Positions 8,163-16,739 of a stretch of DNA of 64,000 bases are shown here, in pieces. Made by a program: the position numbers and the translations under genes. The DNA comes from an uncultured Mucilaginibacter sp. (GTDB lineage Bacteria; Bacteroidota; Bacteroidia; Sphingobacteriales; Sphingobacteriaceae), in the NCBI GenBank assembly GCA_903891475.1, contig CAITEP010000018.1, positions 1 to 64,000 of the forward strand, in the 5' to 3' direction. Within the stretch, counting starts at the first letter, position 1. Each line of letters starts with the position of its first letter. A model generated the notes under the pieces. The model was not told where the DNA came from. It did not search any database and saw only the letters and a list, made by a program, of their open reading frames with translations.

Positions 8163-8486
8163 CAATTAAACCATCCTCCGGTACCCAAGCTGGCACATGC
8201 CGACCAATTTACCGTAAAATCCGGACAATTATTTCATTTAAGTGCCAAAGGCAGCTACGACCCGGATGGCGACTCGATGAGTTACCGCTGGCTACAATAC
8301 CCCGAAGCGGGCACTTATAAAGGACTGGTAAGCTTTGCACCTTACTCCAGCATTTTGTACGATTTACCCGTAACCGCACCAACAGAGACTACCCCGCAAA
8401 CCATTCATTTTATATTAAAAGTTACCGATCAGGGAACACCCGCATCAACCAGGTATAAAAGGGTAATTATAACGGTGGAACCTTGA
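8163..8486 (+). pseudogene. C-terminal remnant of a DUF1593 (nucleoside-hydrolase-like) protein
   Basis: An open frame from just after a stop at 8160-8162 to the TGA at 8484-8486 encodes about 107 residues. They match the C-terminal PKD-like domain found in DUF1593 proteins: NHPPVP, SYDPDGDSMSYRWLQYPEAGTY, then LKVTDQGTP and RYKRVIITVEP. The catalytic N-terminal domain (over 300 residues) is missing, and the sequence upstream (7959-8160) cannot be read as its continuation. The more GC-rich codons contrast with the AT-rich orphans on either side. This looks like a deleted gene of which only the end is left. Confidence 0.7.
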
Positions 8487-8503
8487 TAAAACTTTATGTA
8501 GAT

Positions 8504-8827
8504 ATGAAAAACCTAAGCCTTAAACTTATTTACCTTTCTATAATAGCCTATTTTTCAATATATTATTTGTTAGATATTTGCTGCATACTAATATTTAGAC
8601 CTAAATTAATTAAATTATATAACGAAATAAAAAGCACACCGCACTTAGTTCATAATACGTCAATATTTAAGTTGACTGATTGGTTTAATATGCGAGGCCT
8701 TTTTATATTTCTATTTTTAGGTCTTTTACTTTTAATATTCACAATTGTAAAAAAAACTTACAGGAAGCTTTTCATTGTAATAAGTTTGGTATTAATAATT
8801 AGTTTTATCTGGAGGCATATTTTTTAG
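8504..8827 (+). CDS. Small membrane protein, unknown function
   Basis: A 107-residue protein from the ATG at 8504; a TTG at 8483 would overlap the DUF1593 stop and add seven residues. It has an N-terminal membrane segment (about residues 8-30), a short soluble loop with charged residues, and a second hydrophobic region that may be two helices (about 62-80 and 88-105). It has no known domain. The very AT-rich codons suggest it is unrelated to the DUF1593 remnant it follows. Confidence 0.45.
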   Translation: MKNLSLKLIYLSIIAYFSIYYLLDICCILIFRPKLIKLYNEIKSTPHLVHNTSIFKLTDWFNMRGLFIFLFLGLLLLIFTIVKKTYRKLFIVISLVLIISFIWRHIF

Positions 8828-8900
8828 GAAAATAAACGCTAGTATAATATTATGAAGAATTTAATTCATTTTAGATAGCTTTCCTGCTATTCATTGACAT

Positions 8901-8926
8901 AAAAAAAAGCATCATTATATGATGTT
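8901..8926 (-). terminator. Terminator of the NHL lipoprotein gene
   Basis: On the minus strand a CATCAT-ATA-ATGATG hairpin is followed by a run of eight T residues, about 50 bp past the stop of the gene at 8974. A second small hairpin (TTGCAGG/CCTGCAA) lies just before it. Confidence 0.6.
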
Positions 8927-8973
8927 GCAGGCATTCCTGCAACGGCTAAAATAAACCACCAAAATTTTGTGAG

Positions 8974-10170
8974 TTATTCCACAATAATCTTTCTTATTTT
9001 ATTTCCACTTCCGGTGTCAAAATTATAGGTGCTAACATATAGGTTGCCTTGGTTATCGATAGCTAAACCACATGGGCCGTTAAAGGATGCGTTCGTGCCA
9101 ACGCCATCAATATCAGCCGCTTTACCATTTCCAGCCAAAGTGATCATGCTTCCGTTGGGATCAATCAGCTTAATAGTGTTGCTAAAATGGTCTGCTTCAT
9201 AAAAATTACCATAGGTATCTTTTGCAATTTCCCACCCACTAAAATTAGCATCCTTCCTATAAGTTGTTAACTGACTATAATTTACCTGATAGATTATACT
9301 GGTAGCGTTACTTCTATCGTACGCTCCAACAAACAACTCACCGGTGGAGTCAAAAATTAAATTACGCGGGCCAATTAAACCTGTTGCATAAGTGCTTACA
9401 CTAGTGCCCGTGGAACTCATTTTATTTATATTACCCTTGCTGTAGTCACTTACATACAAATAACCATCCGGACCAATTGCTATCCCTGCATTTGCTGTAA
9501 AATCGGTTAAGGTATTTTGTGTAGCAAAAATGACAGTTTGGTTGGAACCATTTGTGTTCATCCTCATAACATGTTCATTAAAATCAGTTATAAATAATAC
9601 ATGGTTAATTGTATCAAGCGCAATATTATAGGGCGTAAAAAAGTCGAGTGAATTATTGAATGAAATTGAACTTACTTGCCTGGTACCAGCAGCAATTTTT
9701 CTAATTAATCGAGCGTACGAATCACATACGTAGAGGTCGCCATTTTTATCAGCAACTATACCCCAAGGTTCATAAAAACTAGCATTGCTACCATATCCAT
9801 CTATAGGGATGGCTTTGCCGTTCCCTGCATAGGTTGTTACAGTGGCCACATATTGGTAGCTGAAAGCCGGACCATTATAGGCTTTACCGTCTACCGTTAA
9901 AGTTAATTGCCCTGAACCAATCATTTTAGGAATCAATACCGTTAAACTCGAATTACTCGCACTTTGAATGGTAAGTTGTTTTTTATTTAAGGTTACCGTT
10001 GGATTTCCTTGTGCAGTAAGGTTTTGACCTGTTATTGTTATGGTTGCTCCTCCTTTTGCTGATAGCAGTAAACCAGTATCAATAGTAGGTGGAAGCGAAT
10101 CTTTTTTGCAAGCCGATAAAAATATAAGGAGTAAAATAATAATAGATTTTTGATAATTATTTGCAGTCAT
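8974..10170 (-). CDS. IPT/TIG and NHL-repeat lipoprotein
   Basis: A 398-residue protein. It has a lipoprotein signal (residues 1-21, lipobox ending LSAC, then KKD), an IPT/TIG immunoglobulin-like domain (about 30-107, with the typical GATITITGQNL), and then a beta-propeller of NHL repeats (about 110-398). The propeller shows repeated blocks such as EPWGIVADKNGDLYVCDS, NAGIAIGPDGYLYVSDYS and GPCGLAIDNQGNLYVSTY. Such proteins are exposed on the outer membrane or periplasmic side and probably bind glycans or proteins; some sit in polysaccharide-use loci, but none is seen here. No catalytic motif is visible. A Lys-Lys-Asp after the Cys fits outer-membrane sorting. Confidence 0.88.
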   Translation of the reverse strand: MTANNYQKSIIILLLIFLSACKKDSLPPTIDTGLLLSAKGGATITITGQNLTAQGNPTVTLNKKQLTIQSASNSSLTVLIPKMIGSGQLTLTVDGKAYNGPAFSYQYVATVTTYAGNGKAIPIDGYGSNASFYEPWGIVADKNGDLYVCDSYARLIRKIAAGTRQVSSISFNNSLDFFTPYNIALDTINHVLFITDFNEHVMRMNTNGSNQTVIFATQNTLTDFTANAGIAIGPDGYLYVSDYSKGNINKMSSTGTSVSTYATGLIGPRNLIFDSTGELFVGAYDRSNATSIIYQVNYSQLTTYRKDANFSGWEIAKDTYGNFYEADHFSNTIKLIDPNGSMITLAGNGKAADIDGVGTNASFNGPCGLAIDNQGNLYVSTYNFDTGSGNKIRKIIVE

Positions 10171-10350
10171 TATTTTAAGATTTAGATGGACTTAATGTTT
10201 TATAAAAATAGTAAAACTTTATAAAAATTTTTAATGTATATAAATAAAATGATTTAAAATACCATACAACCTTAAAACTTTTAATGATTAGGTATAATAA
10301 GAGATGCTAAATAATTGGTTGTTTGGTTTGAGGATTGTTTGTTGAATAAA

Positions 10351-10427
10351 CCGTAGTTTAAACAATAAGCCTAATAGTCAGATTTACAAGCGTTATGGCG
10401 ACGGTTAATGGTTTAAATAAACTACGG
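10351..10427. repeat. MITE-like element with perfect 10-bp terminal inverted repeats
   Basis: CCGTAGTTTA at 10351-10360 is the exact reverse complement of TAAACTACGG at 10418-10427. The 57 bp between them hold no gene. Only AAA is shared at the outer borders, so no clear target duplication is seen. It may be a decayed mobile element or a folded RNA; the intergenic setting among gene remnants favours the first. Confidence 0.45.
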
Positions 10428-10444
10428 AAAATTGGGAAATTGAA

Positions 10445-10819
10445 TTACAATTCAAAATGATTATACCTGGTTTTATAAAAATCTTCGTAGAAATAGATAA
10501 CGTCCTTTTCAATTTTATCTAAAAAAATCAACTTTTTAATTGAGCCAACTATATAACAATGTCCATTGTTTAAATCGATTTTTGCTAACTTAAATCCCCA
10601 GCCAAAAAATCTCTTTTTTAAGTAAATGGGTATAAACAAGAATTCATTTTCATTTAAAAAAGGCCCGCCAAATGTGCCATAAACAATTTTATTGTCTATC
10701 AATAAGTTACCTACTACAGGACCTCCCTGCGAAATCTCTTGTAAATTGTTAAAAGCAATTGTAATACCATTTAATGTAATACTAGTTTCAAAATCGGTAG
10801 GAGTTTCAAAATTTTTCAT
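10445..10819 (-). CDS. Orphan hypothetical protein
   Basis: A 124-residue soluble protein with alternating hydrophobic strands (ITLNGITIAFNNLQEI, FLFIPIYLKKRFFGWGFKLAKIDLNNG), no signal peptide and no known domain. The design (short N-terminal strands with an NG turn, then an aromatic core) recalls the gene at 6976-7317 and other single-domain immunity-type orphans, but identity is too low to claim homology by eye. It stands alone between an inverted-repeat element and a GH13 remnant. Confidence 0.5.
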   Translation of the reverse strand: MKNFETPTDFETSITLNGITIAFNNLQEISQGGPVVGNLLIDNKIVYGTFGGPFLNENEFLFIPIYLKKRFFGWGFKLAKIDLNNGHCYIVGSIKKLIFLDKIEKDVIYFYEDFYKTRYNHFEL

Positions 10820-10879
10820 TGATTTTAATTTATATACCTAGTAGCACTGTTATCCCTAGTTTTTAAATACTGATATCAT

Positions 10880-11235
<356 letters not shown>

Positions 11236-11304
11236 TGGCATATACCGAAATACAGTAATAAATGCAAACACTCAGTAGAAATATTCTTTTTATGATTATA
11301 GATT

Positions 11305-12831
11305 TTATTTGACTTTTAATAACTGTTTTTTAAGAAAAATAATTCGCCCAATACTTCCTGCAATTGGTATCATCCCGGTATGTTCTCCAATTTCCATAAC
11401 TTCCTCATTGGCAGGTTGGAAGGCAGACCAATTTGGCAAACCTTTGCCATTTGGGTTGCCTGATTTAACAAAGTTCACCCAATAAGAAGACATCCGTTTA
11501 GCCACCAGTGAATCAATTGATGACCATGGTCGATTAAGTGTTTTAAGGTTATTGAACACGTAGGGAATTTCGCTGGTATGAAATGCTCCGAATTCGGGAT
11601 GTTCAGGCCAGGGAATTGCACGTGTAAAAAAATATTCATAACCATTAGTTTTTGCTGTTTTTCCCCTTAATTCCATCCACAAATGCGCATTCACCCTATA
11701 CTGCTCCTGCCCAGCCAGTTTTTCAGCTGTATTCACTCTATCCCTTCCGGTTGGATAATAGAGCGAATCAAAAGTTGGTCCTTTTTCGCCAGTGTAGGTG
11801 GTTTCATCAGCATTGAATCCGTTCAGCAATGGGGTGTCGTTTTGTTTACCTTCAGCCACAACTTTTTCAATATCATCAGGTTGGTAATATCCGTCAATCA
11901 CTCGGCCGAAGTGAATAGATGGCTGGATATTGTCGGCGGCTATCAATTTTTCTGCCGACATCTCCCTCAACATTTCAATACTATTAACGCCTTTGGCTTT
12001 TGCAAATTTCACACCCTCTTTCTCTGCCACTGCCAACATTGGCATAAATTGGCGATCACTTCTATACCTTGTTCCACTTTCAGTAATTGCGCCCTGAAAA
12101 AGACCTGCTGCCTGAGGTGAAATTATCAGGGCGTTTACAGAACCGGCACCGGCAGACTGCCCGCCAATAGTAACCCGTTGAGGATTGCCTCCAAAAGCGG
12201 AAATATTTGCACGAACCCATTTAAGGGCCGCAATTTGGTCAAGTAGTCCATAATTACCAGAAACATGGTTAGGTGATTCGGCACTAAGTTCGGGGTGGGC
12301 TAGAAATCCAAATACACCCAGGCGATAATTGATAGTTACTACAACAATGCCTTGCTTTGAAAGTTCTTCGCCATTGTACACGTCAATGGCTCCGGATCCT
12401 TCTATTAATGCACCTCCATGAATAAAGACCAGTACGGCAAGTTTTTGATTTCTCTTTATAGCAGGAGTCCAAATGTTAAGGTACAAACAATCCTCACTAA
12501 TCGTATTTTGCACCATAAATTCTTTTGTCCATGGCAGTCTCGATCCTTGCTTTATTTGGAAAGCACTCGCCTTGAATGTATCTGCATTTAATACTCCCTT
12601 CCATTGCTGAAGTGGTTGTGGTTCGCGCCATCTAAATTGCCCAACAGGAGGAGCTGCATAAGGAACGCCTTTAAAAACAGTTACTGTTTGAGATTTGTTT
12701 CTTAAACCTTTCACATATCCATTTTCTGTCCTAACAACCGGGTTAATAAGCTGATGTTTTGAAGCACAAGATTCAATAAAAAGAGCACCCGAAAAAATGA
12801 TAGCCCCGTAAAGCTTCAGTATCTTTTTCAA
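11305..12831 (-). CDS. Type-B carboxylesterase/lipase family lipoprotein
   Basis: A 508-residue alpha/beta hydrolase of the carboxylesterase type B family, which hydrolyses ester bonds of unknown substrates. The N-terminus (residues 1-25) is a signal with a possible weak lipobox ending ESC. Family signatures are EDCLYLNIWTP (about 112-122), the oxyanion-hole HGGAL (about 137-141), and GGQSAGAGS around the nucleophile Ser (usually GESAGA, here with Gln before Ser). The C-terminal AFHTSEIPYVF supplies the catalytic His. Length is normal. The gene lies between a GH13 remnant and a gene-poor stretch and has no operon partner. Confidence 0.92.
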   Translation of the reverse strand: MKKILKLYGAIIFSGALFIESCASKHQLINPVVRTENGYVKGLRNKSQTVTVFKGVPYAAPPVGQFRWREPQPLQQWKGVLNADTFKASAFQIKQGSRLPWTKEFMVQNTISEDCLYLNIWTPAIKRNQKLAVLVFIHGGALIEGSGAIDVYNGEELSKQGIVVVTINYRLGVFGFLAHPELSAESPNHVSGNYGLLDQIAALKWVRANISAFGGNPQRVTIGGQSAGAGSVNALIISPQAAGLFQGAITESGTRYRSDRQFMPMLAVAEKEGVKFAKAKGVNSIEMLREMSAEKLIAADNIQPSIHFGRVIDGYYQPDDIEKVVAEGKQNDTPLLNGFNADETTYTGEKGPTFDSLYYPTGRDRVNTAEKLAGQEQYRVNAHLWMELRGKTAKTNGYEYFFTRAIPWPEHPEFGAFHTSEIPYVFNNLKTLNRPWSSIDSLVAKRMSSYWVNFVKSGNPNGKGLPNWSAFQPANEEVMEIGEHTGMIPIAGSIGRIIFLKKQLLKVK

Positions 12832-13274
12832 TATATTTATTTTTTAATTTAGTTTTGACTAGCTACCTGCCATTTCGTTTGAACTATAAATTGATAATTA
12901 AAATTTATCAAACTGTAGCAATGACTATGGCTTGTACTTTCAGGTTTAACCTTCCCTAACATAAGAGAGGTAATTAGTTGTGGATAAATTTAATTACAAT
13001 TGTTATAACTGTATTGAATAATCGACGTTAACAGTAAATCGCAAGATGAATCGGTGAAAAATGACGACTAAAGGCGTTGCTATTTTCAAGCCTGAACCCC
13101 CGCTATTCGTAGCATAGTATAACGTTTGCCTTGCACATCTTTTTGACAGCGAAAATTGTATTGATAATCAATAACTTAAAATCGCGCTGTGTGAAGCTTT
13201 TAACTACGGATTACTATGCTTTGAGACTGCGTCTCCACCAAACAACAAATAAAATTCAATTCCCCAATCCAACC
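12832..13274. other. Intergenic region with nested inverted repeats
   Basis: About 440 bp between two genes that are both read leftwards. No convincing gene was found; a 64-codon plus-strand frame at 13131-13325 runs through a repeat and into the DUF885 end and is rejected. Residues 13111-13220 form a nested inverted repeat: outer arms AGCATAGTA / TACTATGCT (exact), inner ACAGCG / CGCTGT, and a central perfect TATTGAT-A-ATCAATA hairpin (13159-13173). It could be a remnant of a small transposable element. Confidence 0.5.
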
Positions 13275-15026
13275 CTACAAAACCTTCTTCCAAATACTTT
13301 TATCTTTCAGCATCACCTCGCGTAATAGGTACAATTGTGGCAGACCGTGGTTCAATACTTCATCGTTAAACTTTTTGAGGCTATAGTTGGCGCCTTCTTG
13401 TTTTTGGTAATCTTCCCGCAGTTTTAATATTTCGAGCTTGCCAATGGTATAAAACAAATAACCCGGGTCGAAGGTGCCGCGTAAGGCCTCTTGGCGCGAT
13501 GGTTTATCGCCTTGGTACCAGTTGTCCATTAAAAATTTGGTGCCTTCATCTACCGAAATGCCATGACAATGGGTCTTGATAGATACGCAAAGCCTGCACA
13601 AACGCAACAAGGCATCGGCCGATTGGGTTAATCTGAATTTGGCGGCTGTAACAGTATCCCCAGTATGACCATAGCCCGCATCGGCCATCATTTTTTCGCA
13701 ATAATGCGCCCAGCCCTCTACAAAGGCATAGCTGCCAAACATTTTTTCAATTTTGGTGGCCTTTGAGGCATTGAGGTGCAAAAAGTTGGTATAATGCCCC
13801 GGATAGGCTTCATGGATGGATATATTAATGGTGGAATAATGATTAAAAACCGATAGCCAATCTTCCTTTTGTTTGGCTGTCCAGCTTGGGTCAACTGGGG
13901 TAATATAATAATACGCTTCGGTAGCCACGGTTTCAAACGGCCCCGGCGAATCCATCGAGGCGGTGCTGGTTGCCCTGGCAAATTGAGGTGTTTCTTCCAC
14001 CTTCACCCGAATGTTTGATGGCATGGTAATAATGCTTTTATCAATCAAAAACTGACGGATGGATTCCATGTTTTTACGGGCATCGGGTATTAAATTCTCC
14101 GCGGTAGGGTGTTCCTTTTGCAAATCGTGAAAAACATCAATCGGTTTTTTATTCGGATTGATGGTTTTAGCAGCGGCATTAAATACTGCTTGTTCTTCTT
14201 TTAATTTTTTTAGTCCGATGGCTAAAATACTATCTGGTTCTATCGTTAAACCTTCGCTGTATAGCAGCATCTTTTTATAATTGGCAACCCCAATGGCATA
14301 ATGGGTGGTAGCTTTGGGTAGTTTTTCTTTCTTCAAATAATCCACATAAGCCTTAATTTCGGCTACAGCAGCATTATTTACTGTAGTGAATGCTTTTTTC
14401 AGACTATCATTTTTTAAATCCTTCAAAGCCACCACCAAATCGCCCCTTAAAAAACTGGCCGAGCCTTCGGCTACCGCTATAGCAGTTTCAATATATGGCT
14501 TGGCAAGGGTATCGTTTAAATTTGCTTTTGCCGCCGCGAACATGGCAGGTGCCGCCTTTTCAATCGCGATGATTGATTTTACCCTGTTTTCCAGTGGCGC
14601 GAAGTTACGCTTGGCGTAAATGGTAACATCAACCGCTCCGGCATAGGTCATTGGGTTTTTGGTATAGGCTGCAATATCTTCTATGTTAAAAATCTCGTAA
14701 TTAATGGCCGAGCGCAAAATCCGGTAATCATAAAAATTGGCCGCGCTTAAAGCGGTGGTATCAATGGCTGCTAGTTTTTGCACATCGCCTTTTAGTCGCT
14801 CCAATTCTTTGGCTATAGAGGCCTTGCTCAAATCGGTCACCAAACCATCATATTGATGATAGCCAAGCCCAACACCATTGGCTGGTCGCCATGCCAGGTA
14901 CCCGGTTATGATAGCTTCCGAAACAGTATGAAAGGTTTCATCGGCATTATTTGATTGGGATTGTTTGCCATTATTGCAAGCAAAAAATAGGAGTGAGGCT
15001 AGGGCTAAGAATTTAAGCGTTTTCAT
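13275..15026 (-). CDS. DUF885 metallopeptidase-like lipoprotein
   Basis: A 583-residue DUF885 protein. The first 16 residues and Cys17 form a lipoprotein signal (FFAC-NNG), placing it in the periplasm or on the outer membrane. The core carries HEAYPGHY (about residues 400-407) and the downstream FVEGWAHYCEKM (about 430-441). These match the HExxxGH and E-containing motifs by which this family is thought to bind zinc like a peptidase. Length is typical (550-600). The substrate is not known. The upstream 390 bp contain the phased TATAATTT array, which could be part of this gene's control region. Confidence 0.88.
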   Translation of the reverse strand: MKTLKFLALASLLFFACNNGKQSQSNNADETFHTVSEAIITGYLAWRPANGVGLGYHQYDGLVTDLSKASIAKELERLKGDVQKLAAIDTTALSAANFYDYRILRSAINYEIFNIEDIAAYTKNPMTYAGAVDVTIYAKRNFAPLENRVKSIIAIEKAAPAMFAAAKANLNDTLAKPYIETAIAVAEGSASFLRGDLVVALKDLKNDSLKKAFTTVNNAAVAEIKAYVDYLKKEKLPKATTHYAIGVANYKKMLLYSEGLTIEPDSILAIGLKKLKEEQAVFNAAAKTINPNKKPIDVFHDLQKEHPTAENLIPDARKNMESIRQFLIDKSIITMPSNIRVKVEETPQFARATSTASMDSPGPFETVATEAYYYITPVDPSWTAKQKEDWLSVFNHYSTINISIHEAYPGHYTNFLHLNASKATKIEKMFGSYAFVEGWAHYCEKMMADAGYGHTGDTVTAAKFRLTQSADALLRLCRLCVSIKTHCHGISVDEGTKFLMDNWYQGDKPSRQEALRGTFDPGYLFYTIGKLEILKLREDYQKQEGANYSLKKFNDEVLNHGLPQLYLLREVMLKDKSIWKKVL

Positions 15027-15225
15027 TTTAGAGATTGGGTTTTAACAAATGTAATGGTATGGGGTGATAATTACAAGGAATGTACTAGGTATTAGAAAAG
15101 TTTAAGCCTTACCCAAGCCCCTACCAAAGGAGAGGGAGTTTAATTTGGGTTCATTAAAAAAATCATTTCAACTCAATCAATCAAGTCCTCCACCAACAAC
15201 TAAAAACCTACCACTTTCAACACCA
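15027..15225. other. Intergenic, degenerate hairpin repeat
   Basis: The 5' part of the gap between the DUF885 gene and the phased array. It holds a degenerate copy of the CCCTTCTCC-type hairpin repeat near 15111-15131 (CCCCTACC AAA GGAGAGGG). No gene was seen. Confidence 0.4.
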
Positions 15226-15332
15226 AAATTATAATTTCACTATAATTTGATAGGTTTCGATTATAATTTATATGCTTTTAATTATAATTTCTTATAATTT
15301 GATTATAATTTTAATGGTCGAAATTATAATTT
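15226..15332. repeat. Array of seven TATAATTT motifs in helical phase
   Basis: TATAATTT begins at 15230, 15241, 15262, 15283, 15293, 15304 and 15325, so the steps are 11, 21, 21, 10, 11 and 21 bp, all close to whole turns of the helix (10.5 bp). Several copies extend to the palindrome AAATTATAATTT. Seen another way, the array is a 21-bp tandem repeat in which some half-positions also carry the motif. The sites would all face the same side of the DNA, as expected for cooperative protein binding or intrinsic curvature. Confidence 0.75.
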
Positions 15333-15336
15333 CAAA

Positions 15337-15379
15337 ACAAAAAAAAAGCGGCAAGGTGATTAAACCATTACCGCTTTTA
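15337..15379 (-). terminator. Terminator of the sulfate-reduction operon
   Basis: On the minus strand a hairpin (AAAAGCGG with inner GGT/ACC, then CCGCTTTT) is followed by a run of T residues, about 40 bp past the cysN stop. The A-run on the left and T-run on the right could let it work in both directions. Confidence 0.75.
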
Positions 15380-15419
15380 CAAAAAACTCAAACAATAAAC
15401 ATTACTCACATTGTAGAAA

Positions 15420-16670
15420 TTAATCTACTACATTTCTAAACATTAACGCAGCAATTGTTACATTGTTGCGACTGTCGATAATTATTCCTCCGCCGTTTGC
15501 TTTATTGTCTTGGTAAAAGTCGAAAGCAAGGGGTTCTGCAGTCTTAATCACAACCCGGCCAATATCGTTCAACCTAAATTCTTCTGAATACTCTTTTTCG
15601 AGTGTATTGATATTTACCTTGTATAATACCTCTTGAATTTTGCAACGCGTTACCTTGCTGTTATGCTGTATAAAGTAGGTGAGGTAGGTATCTAGCTGGC
15701 GGGTATCCATCCAACATAAGTCGGCTTCAATTTGCTGCGACACATGCGGTAAATAGCTTGAATTGGCTAAAATATCGCCTCTGCTGATATCAATCTCGTC
15801 CTTTAAATGAATAGTGACCGACATGCCGGCCAATGCCTCATCGGGTGTGCTTTCAAACTGTTCAATCTGCGAAATGGTAGAACTAAATCCGGAAGGCAGC
15901 ACAGTCACCTTATCATTTACCCTGAATGAACCGCTGGAAACACGACCGGCATAGCCTCTATAATCGTGCAAATCTTCGGTCTGCGGGCGTACTACCCATT
16001 GCACCGGGAATCGGGCATGGTCTTTACTATCATCAATAGCGATATCAACGGTCTCCAAAAAAGGGAGTAAGCTTTCGCCTTTATACCAGCTCATATTCAA
16101 TGAGTTATGTACAATATTATCGCCTTTTAATGCACTCACCGGGATATAATGCACATTTTTTAATCCAACTTTTAATGCCAATTCCTGATAAGCGGCTACA
16201 ATTTGATTGTATGTCTCTTCCGAAAAATCAACCATATCCATCTTATTGATGCATACCACCACCTGTTGAATACCCAACAGCGAAACCAAAAATGAATGCC
16301 TGATGGTTTGCTCAATCACCCCTTTACGCGCATCAATTAGTATAATAGCCAGGTTAGCGTTGGATGCACCTGTAACCATGTTACGGGTATATTGTATATG
16401 CCCGGGGGTATCAGCAATGATAAATTTCCGTTTTTCTGTTTGAAAATATTTGTAGGCAACATCAATGGTAATACCTTGTTCACGTTCGGCTTTTAATCCG
16501 TCGGTTAAAATGGCAAGGTCAATGCTACCATCATCATTTTTTCGGTTCGATGTTTGCAGGGCCTCAAGTTGGTCGGCTAATATCGAATCACTATCATACA
16601 ACAGCCTGCCTATCAAGGTACTTTTACCATCATCAACACTGCCGGCTGTAATAAATTTTAATATATCCAT
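15420..16670 (-). CDS. cysN: Sulfate adenylyltransferase subunit 1 (GTPase subunit)
   Basis: A 416-residue GTPase of the elongation-factor type that drives the ATP-sulfurylase reaction (sulfate + ATP to APS + PPi) of its partner CysD. The P-loop AGSVDDGKST (about residues 9-18), the DTPGH switch II motif (about 91-95) and NKMD (about 146-149) are present, followed by two EF-Tu-like barrel domains. There is no fused APS kinase (CysC) domain, and no cysC gene occurs here, which fits the APS-type reductase encoded upstream. It is the last gene of the operon, 69 bp after cysD, and is followed by a terminator. Confidence 0.96.
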   Translation of the reverse strand: MDILKFITAGSVDDGKSTLIGRLLYDSDSILADQLEALQTSNRKNDDGSIDLAILTDGLKAEREQGITIDVAYKYFQTEKRKFIIADTPGHIQYTRNMVTGASNANLAIILIDARKGVIEQTIRHSFLVSLLGIQQVVVCINKMDMVDFSEETYNQIVAAYQELALKVGLKNVHYIPVSALKGDNIVHNSLNMSWYKGESLLPFLETVDIAIDDSKDHARFPVQWVVRPQTEDLHDYRGYAGRVSSGSFRVNDKVTVLPSGFSSTISQIEQFESTPDEALAGMSVTIHLKDEIDISRGDILANSSYLPHVSQQIEADLCWMDTRQLDTYLTYFIQHNSKVTRCKIQEVLYKVNINTLEKEYSEEFRLNDIGRVVIKTAEPLAFDFYQDNKANGGGIIIDSRNNVTIAALMFRNVVD

Positions 16671-16739
16671 TTATAGATTAGAATTTGGATTTATTGTTTA
16701 GATAATTTCTGTAAGTATTTATTATTCAATTATTTTTAA

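Noticed and set aside
13131..13325. 64-codon frame on the plus strand
   Set aside because: It crosses the nested inverted repeat and enters the end of the DUF885 gene on the other strand; codon use is not gene-like.
15226..15332. CRISPR array
   Set aside because: The repeated unit is only 8 bp (21-bp period), there are no spacers of uniform length and unique sequence, and no cas genes are near.
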